The position numbers were made by a program, and so were the translations under genes. From NCBI GenBank assembly GCA_003150235.1, contig QAMW01000025.1, positions 27,103-91,102 of the forward strand: a DNA stretch of 64,000 bases, in the 5' to 3' direction. This document shows, one piece after another, positions 47,942 through 56,133 of the stretch (within the stretch, counting starts at the first letter, position 1; each line of letters begins with the position of its first letter). The notes under the pieces are model-generated. The model was given only the letters and a program-made list of their open reading frames with translations. It was not told where the DNA came from and did not search any database. This DNA comes from Bacteroidales bacterium (GTDB taxonomy: Bacteria > Bacteroidota > Bacteroidia > Bacteroidales > Muribaculaceae).

Positions 47942-49219
47942 ATGTACGATCTGGTTATAATCATCGCACTGATACTACTCAACGGAGTGTTCTCAATGTC
48001 GGAGGTAGCACTTATCTCCGCACGAAAATCCAAGCTGACAGCCGATGCAAAAAACGGCAACCGCAACGCCGCCACAGCATTGAAGCTGCAGGGCGAGCCT
48101 GACCGCTTCCTGTCGACCGTGCAGATAGGCATCACTCTTATCGGTATCCTTACCGGTCTCTTCTCCGGTGCCACCATAGCCACCCGGCTCGGCGATTATC
48201 TCGCCGGACTGGGCGTAGCTCCTCATCTGGCGTTGAACCTTTCCAAAATCGTGATAGTCACGGTGGTGACCTATCTGTCAATTGTAGTCGGGGAACTTGT
48301 ACCGAAACGCATCGGCATGGGCAAAGCCGACACCATCGCCAAGATTGTGGCGGGACCGATGAAGCTGCTGTCGGTGGTGACCTATCCCGTCGTGTGGCTG
48401 CTATCGGCGTCGACTTCACTGCTTGTCAAGCTGCTCAATATCGGCGACACCTCGTCGAAAGTGACCGAGGAGGAGATAAAATCGCTTATACAGGAGGGTG
48501 CCGACTCAGGAGAGGTAAGGGAGGTCGAGCAGGATATCATGGAACGCGCACTCGTGATGGGCGACAGCCGCATCGACGCTATCATGACAAGCCGCAAGGA
48601 TGTCGCGTCGCTTACGGTAGGCATGGATGAGGAGAGCATACGCAAGGTGCTTGCCGACGACCTGCACTCGTCCTACCCCGTGTTTGACCGCGACAAGGAG
48701 GAGATATGCGGCGTTGTGTCGCTCAAACAGCTTATTCTCACCCTCGGCTCGCCCGGCTTCGACATCGAGAAGGAGCTGACCGCAGGATTATGCCTGCCCG
48801 ACACCATGACATTCTACGACGCGCTGGAGACATTTAAAAGTTCCAACGAGCACTCCGCGCTCGTGTACGATGAATACGGAAATTTCCAGGGTATCGTAAC
48901 CCTCCGCGACATACTTGACGGGCTTATCGGCAATATCACGCAGGGCGACGACGGCCCGATGATAGTCAAGCGCGCCGACAAGGAGGAATGGCTTGTCGAC
49001 GGTCAGTGTCCTGTCTACGACTTCCTGGAATATTTCGGCAGGGAGGACCTGTACAAGCCCTCGACCTATACCACCATAGGCGGACTGATAATCGAGACGA
49101 TGAGAAAAGTGCCGACGGAAGGCGACCTCATCACATGGAACTGCTTCCGCATCGAAGTAGCCGATATGGACCGTGCGCGCATCGACAAGGTCGCGGTATC
49201 CCGCATCGTCGCCGAATAA
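47942..49219 (+). CDS. CorC/HlyC (CNNM-type) transporter-associated membrane protein
   Basis: The 425-residue inner-membrane protein starts with a DUF21/CNNM transmembrane domain (about 1-190, with SMSEVALISARKSKL and VVGELVPKRIGM). Two CBS domains follow (about 205-330, with IMTSRKDVASL and ALVYDEYGNFQGIVTLRDIL), then a C-terminal CorC_HlyC domain (about 345-425). The family includes CNNM/CorC magnesium-sodium transport proteins and is often mislabelled as hemolysin. It starts 46 bases after the TPR-AraC gene without an obvious terminator, so read-through is possible. Confidence 0.92.
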   Translation: MYDLVIIIALILLNGVFSMSEVALISARKSKLTADAKNGNRNAATALKLQGEPDRFLSTVQIGITLIGILTGLFSGATIATRLGDYLAGLGVAPHLALNLSKIVIVTVVTYLSIVVGELVPKRIGMGKADTIAKIVAGPMKLLSVVTYPVVWLLSASTSLLVKLLNIGDTSSKVTEEEIKSLIQEGADSGEVREVEQDIMERALVMGDSRIDAIMTSRKDVASLTVGMDEESIRKVLADDLHSSYPVFDRDKEEICGVVSLKQLILTLGSPGFDIEKELTAGLCLPDTMTFYDALETFKSSNEHSALVYDEYGNFQGIVTLRDILDGLIGNITQGDDGPMIVKRADKEEWLVDGQCPVYDFLEYFGREDLYKPSTYTTIGGLIIETMRKVPTEGDLITWNCFRIEVADMDRARIDKVAVSRIVAE

Positions 49220-49642
49220 CAGCGAGAGTTGTCAGTTTTTAGCGCGTAGCGGTAGGGGCGAGGGGAAGCTCGCCCGAAATGTCATCAGAGATACAGATAG
49301 ACATAAAGTCAGAAGCAACAAAGTTATCCAGATTTTACGTAATTGTAGGGCTGTACCCCCGGTGCAGCCGCCCCTGCCAAGGTGCCCACGATGCAGGGTA
49401 GTGTTGCCCGTAGGGCATCCTCTGTTTATAGCCGGGGCGTTGAGCGCAGCGATACCCCCGGAATGATGGCTTTCTCTTTGAATGTTTCCCGACAGGGAAT
49501 CATCATAACAGTCTGATTGCCAATCCAACATCGCAAAGCGATGTCCCTACATTGAGGGTTGGCAGTTTTCGGTTTGGGGGTCTTTAAGGGCGCTAAGGAC
49601 TCTAACGGCTTTAAGGTCATTAGAAAACCGAGTGGCATAGTC
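49220..49642. repeat. Repeat-rich intergenic stretch
   Basis: No supported gene lies here. At 49242-49279 there is a repeat unit with the hairpin GGGCGAG/CTCGCCC. Related copies occur at 52221-52245, 63741-63775 (reverse) and 63797-63824. At 49491-49505 the unit GACAGGGAATCATCA recurs exactly at 52067-52081. The rest contains further short inverted stretches around GGTGCAGCCGCC and the tail of a repeat with AAGGGCGCTAAGGACTC. These look like dispersed, non-coding, Bacteroidales-type intergenic repeats. Confidence 0.65.
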
Positions 49643-50422
49643 CTACTTCTTTGACCTGCGCCAGGAACTAAAGCTCCATACAAGACCGATAGTCGCACTA
49701 AACATCGCGGGTGCATGAATCGACTCGCTGGAGGACTTGATTACCGCGCCATTATACGCATCGGTTACCGAATATTTAGATTTCATAGTCCCCATAGATA
49801 TGGAACACCCTAACGATGCACATATTGCAAGATTAATCTTGTCACCGAAAAAATACATTGCTGATATACGGGGAACTACTGTGAAAAAATCTGAACCATG
49901 TACAGTATATGACATGCGTCTCGCGTAATTATTCCCCTCGTTTTTACACAAAAACTCAAAACTATCGGGATCATTCCGCATCATTATCCCGAACCCGACC
50001 TCTCCTGTCAACATCACACGCTTGATTGCCACGCGATAAATCGGGGAAATAGTAAAATAAGCCTGACTGGGAGAGTTGTCCTCTGATGCCTCGACATATC
50101 CTTTATCAAAGCCAAAATATTTGACAGGCAGCGCTTGTGTATATCCAATGTGACCCATTGTATCAAAGCGGGCATTAACCCCCCAGTGCCGTGACGGGAA
50201 CCAAAAAAATCCCAAATCCAACACGAACGCCGATTCACTCATATCGGTCAATACATATTTTGAAATTTCCGAGAGACCGTGATTTATCGATTCTCCACTG
50301 CCAAGGCTACAATAGACACCAAATCTGTCATATAGAGACCGCGTAGTATCAGAAGCCTCGACCGTCATCATTAATGACAAAAATGCCATAATTCCCACTA
50401 CAAATATACGTTGCATAATCAT
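49643..50422 (-). CDS. Predicted outer-membrane beta-barrel protein, function unknown
   Basis: The 259-residue protein has a signal peptide (to about residue 23, VEAS). Alternating amphipathic strands with many aromatic residues follow (for example FVLDLGFFWFPSRHWGVNARFD, AYFTISPIYRVAIKRVMLTGEVGFGIMM, and a last strand near FSATIGLVWSF). This is the pattern of a small eight- to ten-stranded outer-membrane barrel. I do not recognise a family. It ends the minus-strand operon and overlaps the preceding gene by four bases (ATGA). Confidence 0.7.
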   Translation of the reverse strand: MIMQRIFVVGIMAFLSLMMTVEASDTTRSLYDRFGVYCSLGSGESINHGLSEISKYVLTDMSESAFVLDLGFFWFPSRHWGVNARFDTMGHIGYTQALPVKYFGFDKGYVEASEDNSPSQAYFTISPIYRVAIKRVMLTGEVGFGIMMRNDPDSFEFLCKNEGNNYARRMSYTVHGSDFFTVVPRISAMYFFGDKINLAICASLGCSISMGTMKSKYSVTDAYNGAVIKSSSESIHAPAMFSATIGLVWSFSSWRRSKK

Positions 50423-50991
50423 GAGGGATTTACTAAATTTATACTATCCGACATCGCCACCAAAGCTCTTCCGCTTTCAAACATCAACATCACTTCAAAG
50501 CGGTATATCCCCGTAAGCGGCTCGCCATCCGGAATATAGGCAAGATAAAAATCCTCTCCGTAAGGCACATATCGTATCGGCTGTGTAAACCGTTCACCGC
50601 TTTCATCAAACTCAAAATCAATTACCCCTATCATAGGTCGGGGAAGGGTAGCGAGACATTGAAAATCTTTCATAACGGTTTTATTGCCCTTGACATCGAC
50701 TGCCGTAATCCTGATTCCGGTCATAGCGTCAGTCAAATTAAAGCTATACCAAGTTTCGTCATTCATCATATCATATCCCTCCCAATACAACAGCATCATT
50801 ATCACCAGCGCATCTGACGGACAAGTATCATCACAATATTTTGGAAACTCCGTGGAATTATTCCTCAGCATTATTTCAATCCCGGTAACCGGAGCAGTGA
50901 CATCTTCCTCACGGATGCAATCAACCGAAAGCAGCAACAGCGCCACCACACTTAGCCACAAAGTCTTTAATTTGAGAAAAGCTCTAATCAT
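50419..50991 (-). CDS. Putative lipoprotein of unknown function
   Basis: The 190-residue protein has an N-terminal hydrophobic stretch ending LLSVDC. The cysteine is at the expected place, but Asp at -1 makes it a non-standard lipobox. The mature part is probably an Ig-like beta sandwich (TGIEIMLRNNSTEF, WYSFNLTDAMTGIRITAVD, then GIYRFEVMLMF). I recognise no family. It lies between the beta-helix-like protein and the barrel protein with zero or negative spacing, so the three probably work together at the outer membrane. Confidence 0.65.
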   Translation of the reverse strand: MIRAFLKLKTLWLSVVALLLLSVDCIREEDVTAPVTGIEIMLRNNSTEFPKYCDDTCPSDALVIMMLLYWEGYDMMNDETWYSFNLTDAMTGIRITAVDVKGNKTVMKDFQCLATLPRPMIGVIDFEFDESGERFTQPIRYVPYGEDFYLAYIPDGEPLTGIYRFEVMLMFESGRALVAMSDSINLVNPS

Positions 50992-51798
50992 CTAATTTAT
51001 ATTTATTAACACATTGCTCACGAGTGTATTCAAGTCTCCGCAACGTACTTTTACTGCTGCATTTCCCGGCAAACTCAAATTTTCCGCCTCTAATGATTGG
51101 AAATATTGTTGCAGAATACTGACCACACTATAATATATCTTGCAATCATCAATAGGCGGAAAGATATTTTGCAACATGTCAAGCCTATATATCTCTTTGC
51201 CGATTTTTAAACACAAAACTCCATCGTTATCCTTCAATATGCTTATTTCCAAAGTATTGCTTTTATCAGATGTCGCAATAGACTCATTTAGCAGTTCTAT
51301 CAGTCTCGTCTTTAACGGATAATACCAAAAGTACACATCTGTCCTCCCTATATTATCATGAAAGTCATATCCTCCATCAAAATAATTGTCGCCGGCTCCA
51401 TCTTTAAGAAGCCAGTCACAACCGAGTTTAAAAATATTGTCGTGAACAGTGACCATGGAGCCAAACTGACAATCAATCGACCCGACGAATCCATTGAAAA
51501 TGTTATATGATACTTCAATCTCTGATTCGTTATGACCTCCGTCTTCCCACCAAACCTCCGAGTGTACAATATTTCTCGAAAAAGTCAATCCGCCGATAAG
51601 CCAGGTTGCACAAAGATTCAATTCCCCGATGATACAGCTGTCTATAGTGACCCTCTTCTGAAAATTCACCGCCGACAATGACAATCTTTCTATCCGGCAA
51701 TTGATTATCGTAAGTTCCTCATTCAGAACCGAGCTGTCAATACCCAAGTCCAGCAATGCGATATCTTGATTCTTCACTGTCATGTCAAGTAGCGTCAC
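50992..51798 (-). CDS. Beta-helix/pentapeptide-like protein of unknown function
   Basis: This protein of up to 268 residues has a GTG start at 51798 (the first ATG is 51783). It has no signal peptide. The N-terminal half shows repeats with hydrophobic periodicity (ELTIINCRIERLSLSAVNF, RVTIDSCIIGELNLCATWLIGGLTFS, EIEVSYNIFNGFVGSIDCQF), like a short right-handed or pentapeptide-type beta-helix. The C-terminal half is mixed and unrecognised. The stop of the small upstream frame and the GTG overlap (TAGTG), which suggests coupled translation. Near its 3' end another frame codes LEYTREQ, also found in the small frame, so a frameshift at the end is possible. Confidence 0.55.
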   Translation of the reverse strand: MTLLDMTVKNQDIALLDLGIDSSVLNEELTIINCRIERLSLSAVNFQKRVTIDSCIIGELNLCATWLIGGLTFSRNIVHSEVWWEDGGHNESEIEVSYNIFNGFVGSIDCQFGSMVTVHDNIFKLGCDWLLKDGAGDNYFDGGYDFHDNIGRTDVYFWYYPLKTRLIELLNESIATSDKSNTLEISILKDNDGVLCLKIGKEIYRLDMLQNIFPPIDDCKIYYSVVSILQQYFQSLEAENLSLPGNAAVKVRCGDLNTLVSNVLININ

Positions 51799-51935
51799 TA
51801 TTCATACACAATCACCCATCCGCATGAGTCAAGCTGCTCACGAGTATATTCGCGCCGCTGCAATACAATGCTATCGTCATAGGGGATGGAAACGGCATAT
51901 ACTGCCATAGGAAAAATTTTTAAGGAGAGTTGCAT
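51798..51935 (-). CDS. Small ORF (45 residues) heading the unknown operon
   Basis: From ATG 51935 to TAG 51800-51798 the minus strand encodes 45 residues: MQLSLKIFPMAVYAVSIPYD, then DSIVLQRREYTREQLDS and CGWVIVYE. The frame sits 31 bases after a good promoter and is coupled to the next gene by TAGTG. The hydrophobic start could be a weak signal segment. I do not recognise a family. It could be a real short gene, a leader peptide or the 5' remnant of a longer gene. Confidence 0.4.
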   Translation of the reverse strand: MQLSLKIFPMAVYAVSIPYDDSIVLQRREYTREQLDSCGWVIVYE

Positions 51936-51971
51936 GATAATGTTGATTTAATGTAATTTTAATGATTTTCA

Positions 51972-52003
51972 CAAATATATGCAATTTTAATCGCAAATCC
52001 AAA
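51972..52003 (-). promoter_or_regulatory. Promoter for the four-gene unknown operon
   Basis: On the minus strand TTTG (52000-52003), a 20-base spacer and TATATTTG (51972-51979) make a full consensus promoter. It supports translation of the small frame starting at 51935. Confidence 0.6.
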
Positions 52004-52035
52004 TAATATTTTGAAATTGTTTGAATTTTCGCATT

Positions 52036-52640
52036 TTCATGCGCAAAAGGTTAATATGGCTTTTTCGACAGGGAATCATCAACCGCGCTCCGTGATGATT
52101 CCTCCGGAAACATCCTCGCTTGGCTCGCTTCCCGTCGGTATCGCTTCGCTCAACCGACGGCTAAACATGGATTATCCCCTGACGGGGAAGGAGTTGTCAG
52201 ATTTCAGATTTCGGATGGGTGCGCGTAGCAGTAGGGGCGTCTGGAGAGCAATGGCTCTAACTTAAGGATTTTGCCCGGAACGGGCAAGATAGAGTTTACC
52301 GCGGGTAGCCCCGAACGGGACACCCGTGGAATGTAAACCCCACCAAAATATACAACCCTGAAACGGGTTGCATAAATATATGCTAATCATACGCCTGTGC
52401 AACCCGCTCTCGGGGTTGAATCAAGGAGAGAGGTGCCTGAGCCACGGGTATGCCTTCGGCATTACCCGCGGTTAGCGGGATGAATCCCATTGCGGGGATT
52501 TTTGGCTCTTGCAACTTAAGGTAGTGACATTGCCAGGGAGGGCGCCCGCGAGACGATAGCTTAGGCTATATGATTAAAATTTTAGTTGGGGCAGAGAAAA
52601 AGCGATGGCATTATTTGCTTTTAAGGCTTTTAATCTATAA
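52036..52640. repeat. Repeat and hairpin cluster upstream of the CHASE2-caspase gene
   Basis: The 51936-52688 gap has no supported gene. Units shared with 49.2-49.5 kb occur at 52067-52081 and 52221-52239. From 52271 a run of hairpins follows: TTGCCCG/CGGGCAA (52271-52287), TTTAC...GTAAA with inner CGGGT/ACCCG (52295-52337), CAACCC/GGGTTG (52353-52370), CAACCC/GGGTTG (52400-52418) and CGGGTA...TTACCCG around a TTC loop (52444-52468). This is a structured intergenic element of the kind scattered in Bacteroidales genomes. Its function is unknown. Confidence 0.65.
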
Positions 52641-52688
52641 CTTTATGCGTGAAAAACTTAAGATATCCACAACAAGCCAATCATAATA

Positions 52689-55600
52689 ATGACGCGACTT
52701 TTACAGTCTCTCTATATCACACTTATCTCAATCGGTCTGTTTGCCGTGCTTGCCGCCATCCTTCCGGGAATCGACATGTTTGAGCCTGTCAGCAGGGCTT
52801 TGAGCGAGGTGACAATCACCGACCTCCATTACTCGTCGATGCGCGATGCCGCGCCGATGGAAAATGATAAAATCCTGATAATCGACACATCGACGAGCGA
52901 CCGCGGCGAAATTGCCGATGCAATCGAGCAGGCGGCGACAGCAGGTGCCTCGGTGATAGGCGTAGACATAATATTCAGCGACCGCGATGCCGACCGTGAC
53001 GCGACATCAAAGCTGTGCCGCACACTATCGGCGTATAAAGACCGAATAGTAAGTGCCATCCACCTCACGCAATGGGATGAGAAAACGGGCGCATACATTT
53101 CAACCGTCACAACCGCAACCGACTCCCTCCCGCTTCAGCAGGGCTACACTAATCTTATCGACGCGAGCGACAACAGTTATATCCGCAACTATTCAGCCGC
53201 CCCGCAAGGAATGACACCATCTTTCCCGCAGGCAATGGCTGAAATGTATCGCGCCTCTTTCGGCGACACATCGCCAACTGAGGCAACCGACTGCGGAATC
53301 ATCGATTTCACACCGCAGGACTTCAAGACCCTGCTCGCCTCCGATTCTGCCGGCATAGCGGCATATTCCGATGGAAGGATGGTGATTCTTGGCGCACTTT
53401 CAAGCGACGAGGATTACCATTTCACCCCGACAGGACGGCAGAGCGGCGCGATAATCCAGGCATATTCCTTAGATACGATACTCAATGACGAGACAATACA
53501 AACACCGGGATGGATTACGTGGATTATATGCTTCGTCACAGTACTCATCGCGTCATGGGGATTTGTAGAACTGCGCCGCAACTTCGAGCACCGCAACCCG
53601 ACCGCCAACCGATACACTTACGCCGTGTTAGGGTTGGGCAATATCATGTATCCCACGGCGGTAATCCTGTTGACAGTATTTGTAATTGGATTGATATACG
53701 TACTTTCCTCAATATATATCGCGCCACTGGTAATAATGGGTTCGCTCGCGTTTATCCCCGTAGCATACGACCTTATGGGCATCGCAAAGGAAGTGTTCAG
53801 AAAGAGCGCGCGCACCGCCGCCACTTCGGCACTAATGATATTTGCAGCAGTCAGCGCAAACGCAGCCGGAAATGCCGCTACGCCTACAGCAAAAAGCGGA
53901 GAATTTACCGCCGTCTGGGAGGAGCATGGGGTGGAAGTCAATGGGAAAAAAGGAATGAATATTAAGGTGTCATTTAATGTCAATGGAATGAAAGGGAAGG
54001 AAGGACATCTCAAAGCTTTTTTCTGTGATCAAAATGGTAAGGATATAATTGTAAGCGACTCAAGATTTCAAGCTATTCCTGGCATCTTATACAGCGAAAA
54101 ACATTTTATCCCAAGATATGACCATTCTATATATTCGGATATAACATTATTTATTCCTTATGAAACCATTCCTTTAACAAATGACGATACAAAACTATTG
54201 AAGTATTTTCTTGTAATGTTTGATGAAAATAACAATGTCTTGAATCATAGTATTTGGCATCCATTTTACTACTCTATAAAAACGGGAAGTCAACCTTACT
54301 TTATAAACAGTGACGTAAGCGGCAAAATCAAGTCTTTCTCAATCAAAAATAATGAAACCAAAAATGGGAAAAAGGGGATAAATGTCGAATATAGTTATGT
54401 AGTAGAAGGAATAGATAATGAAAAGAATCACATCACTACTCTTTGCAATATCTATGACGAACAACTAAATCCACTTTTAACAGAACTCTCTGGACATTTT
54501 TATTTAGATTCCATAAACGAGAAAACATCATTTAAAGAAACCGTAGAATGTTTTTTCCCATATGAAGATTTACAGAAAGTTTTGGGTCAAACGACATCTT
54601 TAAAAGTAGCTGCAACAATATACGACTATAATTATGATGAAATATGTATCAGTGAATATCTGAATATAGACTATTTAATAGATAACATAAACAAGCCATC
54701 AATGAGCACACAGAAAATGTTTGCGACAGGCAAAGTGACCGATGACAAAGGTGAGCCTATAATCGGAGCATCCGTAATAATTCCGAATGCCCAAAGAGGA
54801 ACAGCTACCGACATTGACGGAAATTTCCGATTAGATGTCGAAAAGGGTACCGACCTTAAATTTTCATATATAGGAATGGATGTGGAAACCGTGAAATTCA
54901 CAGGTGAGGTGATGAACGTGACTCTTTATGAGGAAGGCTCTAAACGTAAAAAGAGCGATAAAGCAGCGTCAAGTCCCGATAAAGAGCCAAACATCCCCAC
55001 GTTCACTACCCTCTCAACTTCTAATAATTCCACAACAACTGCTAAAGGCAACGGAAATAATACTAAATCGGCAAACAGTAGCACCAAACCGTCAAGCAGC
55101 ACAACCGCCGGCGCAAAACAGGCGGTGAAATTCACCTTCCGCACACCTGACAATACGAAATTCAGTGACAGCAACTTTAAAATTTCATTTGTCACCAATT
55201 CCAAAAGCCTCACCTACCGTATATCGGGACAATCGGAACAATACTCCATACCTGCCGCCGACATATCGGCAGGAGTACATACCATACGGCTTCCAAAGCG
55301 GTCATGCGAACTTACCATAATCGACGAGGCTCAAAAGTTTCATGTGCTCAATTTTATCTATGACGAAGACCGCGACCTGCGCAAGTCATCCACACTGCAC
55401 ATACTTGCAATCGGTGTAAACGACTACCCGGCGCAGAATCTAAACAGCCTCAAATATGCCGAGGCCGATGCAAAGGCGGTAGTCGATGCATTTGTGTCAC
55501 GTCACAAATATACTTTTGGCAACATCAACAAGACCATACTGCTTGGGAACAATGTATCGTGTCAAAGCATCGAACGCGAAATCGACAAGATAGCCGACAC

Positions 55601-56132
55601 GGCAAAAAGCAACGACCTCGCGATAATCTTTTTTGCCGGTCACGGTCTCGTCGACAATCTTGACAAATACTATCTCGCGACAGCCGAAACCACCGATGGC
55701 GAAACGCCGAGAAAAGGCAGTTTCTCAGCCAGTAGCTTTAACGAAAAAATCGCATACATCAACTGCAAGCTGGTGATATTCATCGATGCTTGCTATTCCG
55801 GCAAACTGGTCGAGGGAATGAGGAGCGGAGGTATATCCAATGCCCAATTCTTCAAGGAGCTTAGGTCGACCAAAAACGGCACAAACATCTATACTTCCAG
55901 TGGCTCTACTTCCCAGTCAAAGGAGGATTCCAGATATGGACATGGAGTGTTCACGCAAGCACTTATAGAAGCATGTGACTTTAAAAATTCTGACGTTGAC
56001 AGCGACGGCAGAATCACCATCAAGGAAATACGCAATTACCTTGAGCGACGAATACCCGAACTGACCAAAAATCAGCAGAAACCGATTCACAGAAATCTTG
56101 AAGAGATTGACTATCCCCTATTTGTGAAATAA
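52689..56132 (+). CDS. CHASE2-transmembrane-Ig-like-CarboxypepD_reg-caspase protein
   Basis: This is a 1147-residue mosaic. TM1 lies at about 5-27. A CHASE2-type sensor follows (about 28-268: KILIIDTSTS, GASVIGVDIIFSDRD, YSDGRMVILGALSSDEDYHFTP). TM helices lie at about 273-294, 312-336 and 341-362. A signal-like helix with an AxA end (371-393, LMIFAAVSANAAG) comes next. Two related Ig-like repeats follow (about 404-530 and 545-665, both with NGKKGxN). Then come a CarboxypepD_reg-like domain (about 678-750, GEPIIGASVIIPN and GTATDIDGNF), a Ser/Thr/Asn-rich linker and a C-terminal caspase-like C14 domain (about 898-1145) with His985 in FFAGHG and Cys1035 in FIDACYSG. An EF-hand loop occurs at 1102-1113. 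By charge bias the protease would lie in the periplasm. Each domain is recognisable, but the combination is new to me and its substrate is unknown. Confidence 0.88.
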   Translation: MTRLLQSLYITLISIGLFAVLAAILPGIDMFEPVSRALSEVTITDLHYSSMRDAAPMENDKILIIDTSTSDRGEIADAIEQAATAGASVIGVDIIFSDRDADRDATSKLCRTLSAYKDRIVSAIHLTQWDEKTGAYISTVTTATDSLPLQQGYTNLIDASDNSYIRNYSAAPQGMTPSFPQAMAEMYRASFGDTSPTEATDCGIIDFTPQDFKTLLASDSAGIAAYSDGRMVILGALSSDEDYHFTPTGRQSGAIIQAYSLDTILNDETIQTPGWITWIICFVTVLIASWGFVELRRNFEHRNPTANRYTYAVLGLGNIMYPTAVILLTVFVIGLIYVLSSIYIAPLVIMGSLAFIPVAYDLMGIAKEVFRKSARTAATSALMIFAAVSANAAGNAATPTAKSGEFTAVWEEHGVEVNGKKGMNIKVSFNVNGMKGKEGHLKAFFCDQNGKDIIVSDSRFQAIPGILYSEKHFIPRYDHSIYSDITLFIPYETIPLTNDDTKLLKYFLVMFDENNNVLNHSIWHPFYYSIKTGSQPYFINSDVSGKIKSFSIKNNETKNGKKGINVEYSYVVEGIDNEKNHITTLCNIYDEQLNPLLTELSGHFYLDSINEKTSFKETVECFFPYEDLQKVLGQTTSLKVAATIYDYNYDEICISEYLNIDYLIDNINKPSMSTQKMFATGKVTDDKGEPIIGASVIIPNAQRGTATDIDGNFRLDVEKGTDLKFSYIGMDVETVKFTGEVMNVTLYEEGSKRKKSDKAASSPDKEPNIPTFTTLSTSNNSTTTAKGNGNNTKSANSSTKPSSSTTAGAKQAVKFTFRTPDNTKFSDSNFKISFVTNSKSLTYRISGQSEQYSIPAADISAGVHTIRLPKRSCELTIIDEAQKFHVLNFIYDEDRDLRKSSTLHILAIGVNDYPAQNLNSLKYAEADAKAVVDAFVSRHKYTFGNINKTILLGNNVSCQSIEREIDKIADTAKSNDLAIIFFAGHGLVDNLDKYYLATAETTDGETPRKGSFSASSFNEKIAYINCKLVIFIDACYSGKLVEGMRSGGISNAQFFKELRSTKNGTNIYTSSGSTSQSKEDSRYGHGVFTQALIEACDFKNSDVDSDGRITIKEIRNYLERRIPELTKNQQKPIHRNLEEIDYPLFVK

Positions 56133-56133
56133 G

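Noticed and set aside
47942..49219. Hemolysin
   Set aside because: The DUF21-CBS-CorC_HlyC layout belongs to ion transport-type membrane proteins; the hemolysin label is historical.
49173..49531. Overlapping small frames in the repeat-rich gap
   Set aside because: They cross hairpin repeats, have no promoter or homology and look like chance frames.
52011..52265. Open frame of 84 codons upstream of the CHASE2-caspase gene
   Set aside because: It is made of dispersed repeat sequence shared with 49.2-49.5 kb and is not protein-like.
52261..52540. CRISPR array in the hairpin cluster
   Set aside because: The stems differ in sequence and spacing; there are no identical direct repeats with regular spacers and no cas genes.
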